NCBI RefSeq assembly: GCF_000275845.1
Contig: NW_006766912.1
Coordinates: 134,758 to 159,013 of the forward strand
DNA length: 24,256 nucleotides
Direction of reading: 5' to 3'
Source of the DNA: Dichomitus squalens LYAD-421 SS1
Lineage: Eukaryota; Basidiomycota; Agaricomycetes; Polyporales; Polyporaceae
In this document: in pieces, positions 11,487-20,954 of the stretch
Layout of the letters: each line of letters opens with the position of its first letter
Position numbering within the stretch: position 1 is the first letter of the stretch
Translations under genes and position numbers: made by a program
Notes under the pieces: model-generated
Told to the model about the DNA's origin: nothing
Seen by the model: only the letters and a program-made list of their open reading frames with translations
Databases searched by the model: none

Positions 11487-11992
11487 AGATGTTCAATCGT
11501 ACCACCATTTAACAAGGATCGGATATACGACCATGCCATCGATTGATTCACTAGAGGTCAAGGTCATGCCATTAGTCCACCAGTCGCTGACAGTTTCAAG
11601 TCAGTACTAAGGAGCATCATGTCGCAGCCCGCGTTGAATTCAGCTCTCTGTTCCACTTGTATAGGCCGCCTGCAAACATCTGAATCGACCGCGTGGGAAG
11701 CTTGGGCGTTAACCTTTAAACGTTGATGGCCTAAGGTACGCTTCATTTGGTCAGTGAAAATTCGACCACTCCTGTCAGCTGCCACACCACCCCAACTCCG
11801 GGGTGCTGCTTATCCATAATTCAATCGCAGAGTCTGTCAACCCATCCAAGTAACCCCTTCAAGTTCAATCTACGATGCGAAGGCAGAGGAAGGCGGCGAC
11901 GGCCCGCCGACGGGCCTTGCCAGCTGGTTCACCACCATCACTACAGGAGCCGTTACCCGTACAAATGTTCACGCAATGCATGCCTATGCCAC
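11487..11992. other. Intergenic spacer between tandem F-box copies
   Basis: About 500 bases between the stop of the intact F-box gene and the ATG of the next broken copy. One plus-strand frame is open from about 11747 into the F-box exon, but it lacks an upstream ATG, so I treat it as leader. Nothing else was seen. Confidence 0.4.
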
Positions 11993-12560
11993 ATGATCCC
12001 GCCACCTACCATAGATTTTGACATCCTTAGCCACGTCTTCTCTAATCTCGACCCTCGGAGAAAGGAGGGTCAAACAGCATCCGTGAGCGCATCTCGTGTA
12101 TGCTGGGCCTGGAATGTGCTAGCATCTGTGGCGATATGGGACGCGAGACCCCGCTGGGAATTGTATGATCTCTTTCATGTCCTGTTTCCGGATCCACCCC
12201 CTCTGAACGCTACAGGGACGGTTATTATCGAGAAGATGAAGGAATACTTGAGAGCTGTATGTTGCACACCTTTCGCATTTGTTCATTGTCTGATATGGAC
12301 TGCTTCTGATCAATGAAGCTGCTTGGTAACGGGACAGAACCGCCGCACAACCCGGTCGCATAGGCGAGCTTCCTCCGCTGCTGTGGTCGCACCCGCATTC
12401 TAAACGTTTCTAGTTTGGATATTACAGAGGCCTTCATGAATCGCCTCGCGTTCATGTCCTCACGCCAAAACCGCGCTTTCTCCATCGAGCGACTAATCTT
12501 CAACATCTGGTGGCCCTCAGAAATCTCCACGGGCGACATATCGCGGATCCGCGAAGGCTT
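11993..12560 (+). pseudogene. F-box / LRR-like paralogue, nonsense mutation and large internal deletion
   Basis: Exon 1 (11993-12256, 88 codons) keeps the F-box signature SRVCWAW and LFPDPPPLNATG, closest to the pseudogene starting at 6459. A probable intron (12257-12318) follows. In exon 2 the frame meets TAG at 12361-12363 exactly where the relative has the conserved Trp codon TGG, before A-S-F-L-R-C-C-G-R-T-R. After a few conserved codons (ITEAFMNRLAFMSSRQNR) the sequence jumps directly to SIERLIFNIWWPSEISTGD, which matches the relative's LERFSFDMFWP segment, so roughly 240 codons of the LRR region are missing. The frame stays open to 13074 but with no family resemblance. Read to its first stop it would give a 102-residue F-box-only protein. 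Confidence 0.72.
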
Positions 12561-13391
12561 TGCACGCACGTTACGTAGCATCTACTACAGATCATCCGAC
12601 GCGTCTCCACACTTATACAGCTATCCATGCCCTCTGATCCTTCCTATGATCCTACTACTTTCCTGGTGGTTGAATACATCTGATCACACGTCTGCTACCC
12701 TGGCAAGGAGGCTTCACCCGAGCGGTAGCAGGTCGTCATGGGCTCGCCGACGGTCCCGATACCGACTCCGACGTTCACCCTCCAGCGGGTGCGGCGGGTC
12801 GTGCACTTCTCCGCCGTGCCCACATGCTGAGGATGCTCTCCGGGATCCAGTGAGCGCAAGCGATCACCAAGATGGAGAGCGTCCAGCTCCCCGAGGAGCA
12901 GGGGCGCACATTATCCTGACGTGCGCAGACTCAGACGTATTGGAAACGGGTACTTCGCGAGAGCGCACACGTTACCTTCCACGGGGGTCGCGGTTTGGTT
13001 GCACGGCGATCAGGGCGACTGCATATTGGGCAGCGCGCCCCATGGGCAACAGCATTGAGGCGGTCGGGATATGAAGGAGGTCGCAGATCCCATATGATAG
13101 CGACTGGTGGATGCCTATGTAACTATACCCAACAGAGCCGTGTATCACCGTGTATATACGCTATCCCGCGGAGCTCCACCTCCGCATTACTAGTGTGCTA
13201 CAGTAGCTGTAGTAGGTACAGCAGTGATCCTATGTGTCGGAGAATCAAGCCCGCGTGATACAGTACAACGCCATGTCCCGGCGGCGAAAGGTCCACGTAT
13301 GTGCTCATCTAAGTGAGATAAGGATAATTTCCGCGAAAGGCTGCCAAATAGTCTCCAACTATAGCACGTAGAGGATATGCCGGTCTCGTGC
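12561..13391. other. No supported gene; decayed 3' part of F-box pseudogene
   Basis: A plus-strand frame remains open here to 13074, but its Arg/Ser/Pro-rich product looks like out-of-frame GC-rich DNA. The short string GGGATATGAAGG near 13066 resembles GCGATATGAAGG near 8090 at the end of the other pseudogene, which may mark the old 3' end. From 13075 to the DUF6533 gene nothing was recognised. Confidence 0.35.
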
Positions 13392-15144
13392 TCAGATGTC
13401 GAAGTGTTCTGACGGCCAGCGGTGCGGTAGCTCGACCAGCTCCGGATTCCGGATATTGAGCATCATGCGGGAGATGAGCGACGTCGAGATCCTGTGGATG
13501 CCAAGTGAGTGCAAACTGACAGACGAGGACGGGATAGGCAAGAGACGGGGATCTTTGTCGTCGAGGGGTTGTGCGGGAGGGACGTACACGTTTGTGATCG
13601 TTGTCAGAATGCCCTTATGCTTTGGCTGTCAGCGGAGATGGATTCAACGACAGGTCAGCCCTTTGCTGTGACACAGCATGTGGTACATTGCGTGCCTGGG
13701 AGACGTACCAGCACGAGCTAAAGTGACGATATGACAATCGGGAGCGTCAGCGTGGGGAGAGCCGGGAGACGAAGAAGGGGAGGTATACCGTATATGTCAG
13801 GATATTTGACATGTAGCAGACGCCAAGCACCCTGCGGTGCATACAGCACAGGTTAGCCAACGCTCCCATTCCGGACATTCTGGACTAGGCTCGCGCAACA
13901 ACGTACCCGAAATATACGGTCCCTAGGAGCGCAGAACGACAACGTCAATTCCGAGCCCGAACAGAACAGAAGAAAACCATCGACCCCGGATGAACTCACC
14001 GTCCCTGAGAATGATGTGGAAGAGACTGTGTCTCCACATTCGGCCCGCGCGCAACGCCTGCCAGAGTGTGAGGCCGAACACGGTCGCGCCAAATATCAGT
14101 ATGCAGCTCCATGCCGCAGCGAGATCTGCGTTGTTGGGCCGGGGTGCACGTCAGCTTCAATGCGGATGTCTCTGGGCAGACGAGAAGAGCCGACGCTCAC
14201 AGTAGCCTCTGTGAACCGCCGTCCCCGCGGTCAGCACGGAATATCAGCCACATGAGGATGGGCCCGGGTGGAGTACTCACTGGCGTATAGAGATCCTGAG
14301 GTCGCACCCCACCAGCGGCGATACGTCGGGCGACTTGTGCTCGTCCCATGGGGCACTCGCGATGGACCACTGTCTGGAAGTGTCAGACAAGAGCGACGAA
14401 CGACCCCACAGGGCTGTGGTCAAGAGCCATACCACTATGACTGCGCCTCCAATAGCGGCCATCGACGAGAGCAGGGCCATGACCTTGCGATTGCGATTGT
14501 ACAGCGCATATGTGCGCAGCATCAGCAGGACTGCATAAGGACCAAGCCGGCGTCAAATAAGCTCCAGAAGACGAGGGCGCCGCGAACGCACCTGCGGCCA
14601 CACACTGCGTGGACGCGAGCAGGAGGCGGTGATACAGCTGTAGCACCCGACATCTCTGTCACAATAGAATGATGCTATGAGCATCGCGTGCGCCTATCAA
14701 GGGGGGAAACACACCGGCTCTGGCATGTCGGCGTAGAACTCATACGCAAATGGGACGTAGCAGACGACAGACATATACCGATTCAGGAAGAAGAAGAACG
14801 ACGCCCAGGACCGCACCCCCGTCCAATATCGCTCGACTTCCTGGGGGAACGTGAGGAGAAAGTCATAGTAGAGTATCGCTGTAAACGCGGAACGTTAGCG
14901 TATAGTTTTGGGGAAACGCGTGTAAGGTTAGCGGAGACTGCGAAAGGGCGAGGAGATCGCACGCAGAGAAGCACTCACTAAACGAGATCGCTTGGGCCAC
15001 GCGGTTGACGTTCGCACCGTCCGCCCTGCAAATCACGTCCGCGCGACGTCAGTACAACCAAGCGCGGGCATCCGTGCGCGACGGGAGAGAAGCGCGGGGT
15101 ACGCACACCAGGTTGATATCTGCCGCAAGAGAGGCGGCGGTCAT
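13392..15144 (-). CDS. DUF6533-family seven-helix membrane protein, 12 exons
   Basis: Model: complement(13392..13491, 13588..13625, 13719..13727, 13789..13831, 13907..13922, 14000..14125, 14201..14208, 14281..14530, 14592..14655, 14715..14878, 14979..15025, 15107..15144), 300 residues with all phases consistent. The family hallmark YYDFLLTFPQEVERYW lies in exon 3, followed by FFFFLNRY, then VLLMLRTYALYNRNRK and a hydrophobic span (IGGAVIVVWLLTTALW). A GCDL loop precedes AAAWSCILIFG, LRDGTVYFG, YMSNILTYT and ITNVISTSLISRMMLN, typical of DUF6533 proteins. These are abundant in Agaricomycetes; their function is unknown, though the topology is receptor-like. Exons 6, 8 and 10 are only 8, 16 and 9 bases. 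They are inferred because they restore both frame and family sequence (RQ-GY-YLAAAW; DG-TVYF-G; TYT-LVL-PKHKG). The protein starts at MTAASLAADINLV. The 9-base exon is the least certain part. Confidence 0.8.
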
Positions 15145-17149
15145 ATTATGCTCGCGCGCGCTGGATCTGCAGCGCTTACAGTCTTGTGGAGGGTAGAGAG
15201 CGATATGGAAGCCAGCTTGGTGGCGAGGTGCGGTCAAGTGCGCAGCGGATTTAGGGAGCACAGAGGGAGAGAGTTAGGCGAGAGACGGACAGCCCGAGAG
15301 CGAGGCAGACGGCGACCGCTAGCCGTGCAGCGCAGAGGACAGCAGAGGTAGCCGCGTGCAATGCGTGAGGGCCTGGAAGCTGCGCGCGGGGAGCGGGCGA
15401 CTCGCACCTCGAGGTCGTGCCTGATAGCGGGGCCTACAGCGGCCAGGAGAAGACGCGGGCGCGCGAGGGTGAGTAGGCGAGGAAGGCAGAGACCTGGCAC
15501 GCGAGAGTTATACTCTTCCGTGCCCGCCATCCGGATGTGTGTTCGATCAGGCACACACGCACATGTCCGATAGGTAGGCCGTTACCACACCCGCCGTGGA
15601 CGCCTGTCCGCTACCTACTATCCCGAACAGATCTCGGCGGTAGTCAGTACCCACACATGATAGACAAGTGTCAGTTGACATCGGGACACGAGCGATGTGT
15701 CTGTCATGCTGCCCGCATGTCGTGCAGGCGTCAGCTAAGCGAAGACATGGCGTCTGCCCCCAGATCAGCACACAATGAAACCTACTTTGTGCTGCGGAGG
15801 ACCGGGGCTGCGTCGAGACCGCTGCTAGCGATGCTCGTCTTCACGTTCCCAATCGGCGGCTTGAGAAGCGCGCACGGATGCGTCAGAGGCTTCACGGCGG
15901 GGGTCCGGGTATTTTTGACTGGTGAGGATTGGATGCAAAGGGGACGCAGAAGGCAACCTCCTGCCATGTTCAAAGGCTACTGTTTGTGCATCCCTTCATC
16001 GACTTTTCGCTGATTGGACATAGCTGAATTTCCGCCGTGCTTGGGCTTGGATTCGGTGGCAGCAATGCAGTGCTTGCGCTATGCTGGCTACACGCCAGCG
16101 TCCCCCGCTCTCAAAGTTGACGAGTCACGACTCAGAATGCCAGAGCGCTCATGTGTGGCTTCGCGCAAAGCCGAACATACGCACATGCGAGCGGGACATC
16201 GAGTGCAGCAATTCGAGATACGCTGGGATGTGCTCAGAGCCACAATCCTGTCCACAACGCATCCACCACCACCGACATCGCATCTGGGAAATACGAGAAG
16301 CGTGAAGCACGAGCAGCGTGAAATAAGCTCTAGGAACCCACCAGGCAATGAGAATGTAAACTTGAAGATGCTTCGCGGCGGGATGGGCGGTGGGAGCGTC
16401 CCCCCTGACTGCCCCACCTCCGCCGCGCCCCCGCATAATCGAAGCAGCGCGTGGTTCGTGACAGCTGCGACACGGAGGTGCCCTCTAGATGTTTGCCGCG
16501 GGGACGTCGTCCGGAGGGTACATATGCCAGGATGTCCGGGGCGTCGCAGGCAGCTCATACACACTAGTCTGCACACGCACACTTACGCCCACACCCATTC
16601 CGGAGACCGGGAGCTATCGCGCACCGCTGCGATGACCGCTTACTCGTACATATGCGCAGGACGCGACGATGCCTGATCATCTCTTCGAATCCTCTGGGCC
16701 CTCGACGCTTTAGCACGTCGACAGCCTGAGGGTGTCATTCGAATATAGCGGACCGTGAGCATAAGCGGGAGACGTAGTGTGGCGGATATCAATGGGAACA
16801 TAGCTGGTAGAGAACAAGCACAAGAACGGCTATCCATGTCGCGGGTAGCACAGGCGCCCGACTTTCCCACCGGTACTACCACGGTATATGTTCGCCCTGC
16901 GTCGCAGTCGGCCTTCCGTCAAGTTAACACCGTGCCCTGCATACCCGTTTACATCGGGTATGTCTTCTCATCGCTCGCTACGAAGAGAGCTGGCTACTAA
17001 TGTATACAAAGATCATACAAATACACCTTATCTACCACGACGATGGCGTCTTAGCCAATTGCGCATACAAGCATCCTCTAGACCGGGCACTCGCGAGGCC
17101 TCAGTCCCGTCTAACCTCCACACAACAAGCCACCTGCATACTCGAGGGC
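15145..17149. other. About 2 kb without a supported gene; GC-rich upstream part and a repeat fragment
   Basis: 15145-15560 is GC-rich and is the promoter side of the DUF6533 gene. A fragment at about 15905-16015 repeats, in inverse orientation, the coding-like segment near 19175-19345. Between 16150 and 16890 the minus strand shows scattered hydrophobic strings (for example YILIAWWVPRAYFTLLVL and MFPLISATLRLPLMLTV) that may be remains of a membrane-protein gene. Their frames do not join with splice sites I can defend. Confidence 0.35.
15905..16015 (+). repeat. Diverged repeat fragment, inverted partner of 19175-19345
   Basis: The string from GGGTATTTTTGACTGG through GATGCAAAGGGGACGCAGAAG to TTCATCGACTTTTCGC matches the minus strand of the later region with several substitutions, and about 40 bases are missing here. 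Read in frame it gives FDW, then DAKGTQKAT, then FVHPFIDFS, against FDWVEFDAKWTQKATAG in the other copy, with a stop after FDW. It is therefore a decayed coding fragment of an unrecognised family. Confidence 0.5.
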
Positions 17150-18658
17150 CTACGCGAGGATGTCGCCGACGATCTCGACCGAGTCCGCCGTCTCCTGGCG
17201 CTCCAGCGGGGCCGTCGCGAGCGTGCGCGCGACGCGCGGCCTCTCCTCCGTCATCGGCTCCGTCTCCACCGCGCTGTCGACCTTCGCGGGGGCGTCGGGG
17301 GCGTCCGCCTTGTCTTCGTCGATGGCCCCGTTCTGCTGCAGATTCTTCGCCAGGGTTGGGTCCACGTACCTGCTCGTCCCGCGCGCATAACGGAGGCCAG
17401 CGTCAGTAGCCCGATACGACGAGGCAGCAGACGTTCAACACGCGAAAGACCCACTCACGAAGCGCCATTCACGACCCCCTGCCCATCGCTCCCCACCACC
17501 TCCTCCCTCAACCGCGTCCCCTCCTCCCTCGCCCTCTCCTTCAGCCCCTCCAACTCCACTCTGTCCCTCCCAGGGACAAAACTGCCCCCCGCGGGGTGCC
17601 TATCCCCCGCACTCTGCGCCTCGGCCGCCAAGCTCCCCTGCGGCGGCCGATGCCCCAGCGCCCCCGCCTCCGCACGCACGATCTCGCGCGCGGCGTCCTT
17701 GTCCACCGCAGAGATGTTCACAGCAGGGTCCCCGACGAGCGCGAGCTCACGGTCGGCCTTGATGCGCTCGGCGTCGCGCACGGCAATCGCGCGCAGCGCG
17801 CCGTCGTCGAGGTGCGTGCCGTCGCCGTCCGGGTGGCGCGCGGCGGCGGCCTGCGCTTCTGCGGCGAGCGAGCCGGGGGGCGGGCGGAAGCCGAGCGCGC
17901 GGTGCTCATGCGACATGAGCACGCGCGCGTCCGCTGGCGACGTAGGAGGGGCGTGTCAGCGTACACGGTGTGGTGCGTAGGAGGGGGGGGGGTGTAAGTA
18001 AGTATGGGATGTACGCACTCGCGCTGATCTTGTCGAGGTCGAGCCCGGGCTCGGGCGGGGATTGCCTGGCAGGCGCGGCGTGCTTCGCGTCCGCCCCGTT
18101 CGCCTTCGCCCCTGGGCCGGTGCTGCTGGCGGGGAGGGCGGCGGTGTCGGTCCCCGGGGAGGACTTGCGCTCGGCGAGGATGCGGAGCGCGTCCTCGCGC
18201 GCGATCTCCTTGAGCTTCGAGGTGTCGACCGCGGGGCCCGCCCCAGGCTTGCGCTCGGGGTGCTTGGCGGCGACGGACTGGACCTCGGCGGCGAAGGAGC
18301 CGTGCGGGGGGCGGAAGCCGAGGATCTTGTGCTCCTCGGACATGACTTTGCGCGCCTCGGCTGGAGCGTGCGGGGTCGGTCTGCGGACACGGGCGGGGAT
18401 GCAGCGGGGGGACTCACCCATGGAGACGGCGTCGAGGTCGATGCCGGCGGCTTTGGCGATGTCGGACGCGGCGCTGGACGTCCGTCTGTGGCCCTTCTTG
18501 GCGGAGGGTGCGGTGGGAGAGGCTGCTGGAGGCGAGGAGTTAGGTGGGGGTGAGACGGCGGGGGTGTCGATGGCGCGGAGGACGTCGCCCGCTACGAGGG
18601 GGACTTGGGAGGTGATGAGGGAGGGGGAGGCGCGGGTCTGGGTCATTGTCGCGGACAT
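17150..18658 (-). CDS. SMP-repeat (seed maturation protein-like) protein, three repeats
   Basis: Four-exon model: complement(17150..17369, 17459..17933, 18019..18360, 18418..18658), introns of 89, 85 and 57 bases, phases consistent, 425 residues. The SMP domain is named after plant LEA-group seed maturation proteins and also occurs in fungi, where its role is unknown; desiccation or stress protection is a guess by analogy. Three repeats carry the core G-[FH]-R-P-P-x-G-S-[LF]-A-A-E-[AV]-Q: residues about 82-115 (EEHKILGFRPPHGSFAAEVQ), 196-229 (HRALGFRPPPGSLAAEAQ) and 275-308 (GALGHRPPQGSLAAEAQ). Each is followed by a charged linker. The N-terminal 80 residues are Pro/Ser-rich, and the C-terminus is acidic and ends in VEIVGDILA. 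There is no signal peptide or membrane span, so it is probably cytosolic or nuclear. The start ACCATGTC fits a good initiation context. Each intron falls just before a new repeat or the tail. Confidence 0.83.
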
Positions 18659-19036
18659 GGTAAAGGATCAAATGGAGACAGTTGTGATAAGTGAGGTGAT
18701 GCTGGACTTGTGCTACTAAGATTGAGTAACAGGACGCAGACGAGGATGGGCGAGTGCTACAGGAGAGATGGGGGTGGTGGGGAGAGAGGGGAATGGAGGA
18801 CATGGCTTATGTCTGTGGGGCATGTTGGGAGGCGCAGGCTGGGGTGGAGCGGGGGCAGGCGCTGTCGAGCGAGTCGAGCAAGAGGCGGAGCAAGGTGGCG
18901 CACTACGCGTCATCGCACTCGCTCTCGCCGGGCCCAACCACTCGCGCACAGTCACCCTCACGTGACCGTGATATGCACAACTCCAGCCTCACGCTGGAGA
19001 GTCGTTCTTTCGACACGTCCATCATGAGACACTCCT
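18659..19036. promoter_or_regulatory. Upstream region of the SMP-repeat gene
   Basis: G-rich on the plus strand and C/CT-rich when read toward the SMP gene, as in many fungal housekeeping or stress promoters with CT-rich initiator tracts. No clear TATA or CCAAT box near the start codon was identified. Confidence 0.3.
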
Positions 19037-19414
19037 TCAATTTCGCAGGACACTCTCGCCCTGGGCGCATAGGAAAGCCCTTGGTATGCCTACGTTGAGT
19101 TGCGTGGCGATAGTGAGCTGATTCTTGTTACCGTTCACCTCAAGACATGCTCGCCACGATCCTAATGCACGGCAGGGAATCGGGCGTGCTCCATCGGCGA
19201 AAAGTCGATGAAGAGGGGACGCACAAGGTACAATTTTTGTGGGATCGTCGCCTCGCTGGACAAAAGTCTTGAAAACCGAGCCGGCGGTTGCCTTCTGCGT
19301 CCACTTTGCATCGAATTCTACCCAGTCGAAAACACCCGATTCCCTGCCGTGATATGTACCTTTGACGTTCCCGCCAGTTCTCTCCCTCCGCACTACAACT
19401 GCCCAGAGACACAT
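19037..19414 (-). CDS. Hypothetical protein or coding relic, family not recognised
   Basis: A single open frame of 125 residues starts at ATG 19414. It contains GVFDWVEFDAKWTQKATAG, SVFKTFVQRGDDPTKIV and, near the end, GSWRACLEVNGNKNQLTIAT, which look like real protein (balanced composition, spaced aromatic and charged residues). The first half recurs as a decayed inverted copy at about 15905-16015. A competing frame reads FIDFSPMEHARFP between the two halves, so an indel or unrecognised intron may sit near 19210-19230. It may be the remnant of a larger gene or transposable-element protein. No function can be assigned. Confidence 0.35.
   Translation of the reverse strand: MCLWAVVVRRERTGGNVKGTYHGRESGVFDWVEFDAKWTQKATAGSVFKTFVQRGDDPTKIVPCASPLHRLFADGARPIPCRALGSWRACLEVNGNKNQLTIATQLNVGIPRAFLCAQGESVLRN
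19175..19345 (-). repeat. Inverted partner of the 15905-16015 fragment
   Basis: On the minus strand this region shares GATGCAAAG-GGACGCAGAAGGCAACC and CTTCATCGACTTTTCGC with the plus strand near 15930-16010, about 3.3 kb apart. It is the longer and less damaged copy, and its frame is open through the shared part. Confidence 0.5.
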
Positions 19415-19842
19415 ATAGTCTCACTACGCTTTGCAACTTAGATGCGTGATCGTTGCTCTGAGAGTGAAGCGGCCGCTCTTTCTGCGGGTGCACGAAGCCG
19501 ATCCGGTTCTTTTCAGTACTTGGAGTCAAACCGGACCGGCCGGACCGGATCCCTTCAACAACAACACTCGTACTTAGCAGCAGCGACGAGATTCGAGACT
19601 CGGAAACACTCGACACGAGCCATCTATACACTTGCTTGCGTTTGCTCTCCTTGCAGCTCGGCTCTCGCTGCTCAATATATGGAACCTGGGAAGGTTATGT
19701 AAAGCACGCTCGTGGGAGTTCTGGGCACGTTGCACCACATGCCACTTCCCAGTGTTGCAACTCGTCGACCAGCTCGCTCAGGCCGTCCGTGTCAGTCGTC
19801 TCTGGCCGTTACAACGAGCTAGATAGTGTTCGCACACAGAGA
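19415..19842. promoter_or_regulatory. Intergenic region with CCGG-rich cluster, upstream of membrane-protein gene
   Basis: It contains GATCCGGTT at 19500-19508 and, about 20 bases on, AACCGG followed by a tandem CCGGACCGG pair ending CCGGATC at 19551. The outer parts are inverted relative to each other. The cluster could bind a zinc-cluster (Zn2Cys6) regulator, whose sites are CGG-based (established knowledge), but this is inference. No further gene was seen. Confidence 0.3.
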
Positions 19843-20954
19843 ATGATGGACTATGACGAGTTCAAGACGGCCCTAAGGGGTCCTATGCCTGCGGGCTGGT
19901 CGTTGTGTCTTGTCCTCTACCCCCTCGGCCTCATCTACTCTCCTTACGGGCTCGAAAATCTTGGCATCGTGGGCGCGGCTCTCCAGCTGTCCTCGCTATA
20001 CTTCATTACCGCCGTGTGTACGCAGTCTCCGCACCTCTTTCATGTCTACGTAACGCAGACTGACATTGCGGTATACAGCTGTCGCAAGTTTTGATCAGCA
20101 GTACACATCCACCCTCAACAATCCTCCCGCCGATTCGCGAGCAGCACCAGAAAGCCTACAAGCAGCAATGTTCCACTTCGCCCTCGCCAGAACACCCATC
20201 GAACTCGCGCCGTACGTCGCACTCGCGGTCTGCACCGCATGCGCCACGGCCGTCCGGTCCGACAACCCCCACAACTTGCTCACCGCGCTCGGCCTCGTGC
20301 TCACCTCCTGGCAGTACTCCGCCTCTCCGGTTCGGGGCAAGGAGCACGCCGTGCTCGACTGTCTTCTGAACGGATTCGCCGTCGACATGCTGTATCACGC
20401 GGGCTACACGGCCGGCGGGGGCCGGATCAACTCCCCCTCTGCGCGGTTGCGCGGCCGCACCTTGGGCTTGTGCGCCGCAGGCCTGTATGCGCTGGGCACG
20501 GTCGCCAACCTCGACGTCGACGCGTCTGCCGGCTGGAGCACAACCGCGACCGTGCTCGGGCCGCAGGCGGCGCTCGGGTTCGCGGCGTATTGCTAGTGAG
20601 TGCTCAGTACGCCTGCTGGCGTGTTCGGATCGCTCTGCTGACCCGGCCCGCGTTTGAAATTCATTTCCGGTCGAACTCTGAAGTCTGATGGCGGCGAGAC
20701 ATCTGCGGAGCCGTTTCTCCCTCGTCGGTGCGGTGTATTTCTTAGGGGGGTTCCTCATCCCACTCGCGTCCTTCTTCGAGTTCCAGCCCCCTGCTGCGGC
20801 ATTTGATACGATGGCTTGGTGGACGGTGGAGATGGCCGAGTGGTGGTTGACGAGCAAGGCGATGCACTGGATCTTCGGGGAATCTCTCGAATCCGTCTTT
20901 TGTCGGATCTTTGCCAGCCACCCTCGGATGCCTCCCAGCCCCGCTGAGCAATAG
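19843..20954 (+). CDS. Predicted multi-pass membrane protein
   Basis: Three-exon model: join(19843..20017, 20079..20595, 20684..20954), introns of 61 and 88 bases, 320 residues. The phases fit (phase 1, TA|T across intron 2), and a CTGAC branch-like site precedes the first acceptor; the second acceptor is AAG rather than the usual CAG/TAG. Hydrophobic spans occur at WSLCLVLYPLGLIYS, GIVGAALQLSSLYFITAV, APYVALAVCTACATAV, LLTALGLVLTSWQYS, LGLCAAGLYALGTVANL, AALGFAAYCYLMA and FSLVGAVYFLGGFLIPLA. The opening DYDEFKTALRGPMPAGWSL recalls the N-terminus of fungal wax-synthase-like membrane proteins, but I do not see that family's catalytic segment, so this may be a truncated relative or another family. 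The stretch of about 30 residues at the start of exon 2 is hydrophilic and could hide another intron. A further exon after 20954 is possible, since an acceptor-like CTCGCAG lies at 21035. Confidence 0.5.

Noticed and set aside
12720..13074. Open frame after the deleted F-box copy, with Arg/Ser-rich protein
   Set aside because: No similarity to the paralogues in this or the other frames was convincing. It is probably fortuitously open GC-rich sequence.
16014..16676. Long plus-strand open frame of 220 codons
   Set aside because: The composition is low in protein-like pattern, with runs such as repeated His/Thr from a CA-rich stretch. It has no motif, and overlapping frames on both strands are equally open, as expected in GC-rich DNA.
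17000..18719. Long plus-strand frames opposite the SMP-repeat gene
   Set aside because: They are antisense shadows of GC-rich exons. The minus-strand exons carry clear repeated domains and matched splice phases, while the plus-strand products are Arg/Ala/Ser-rich without motifs.
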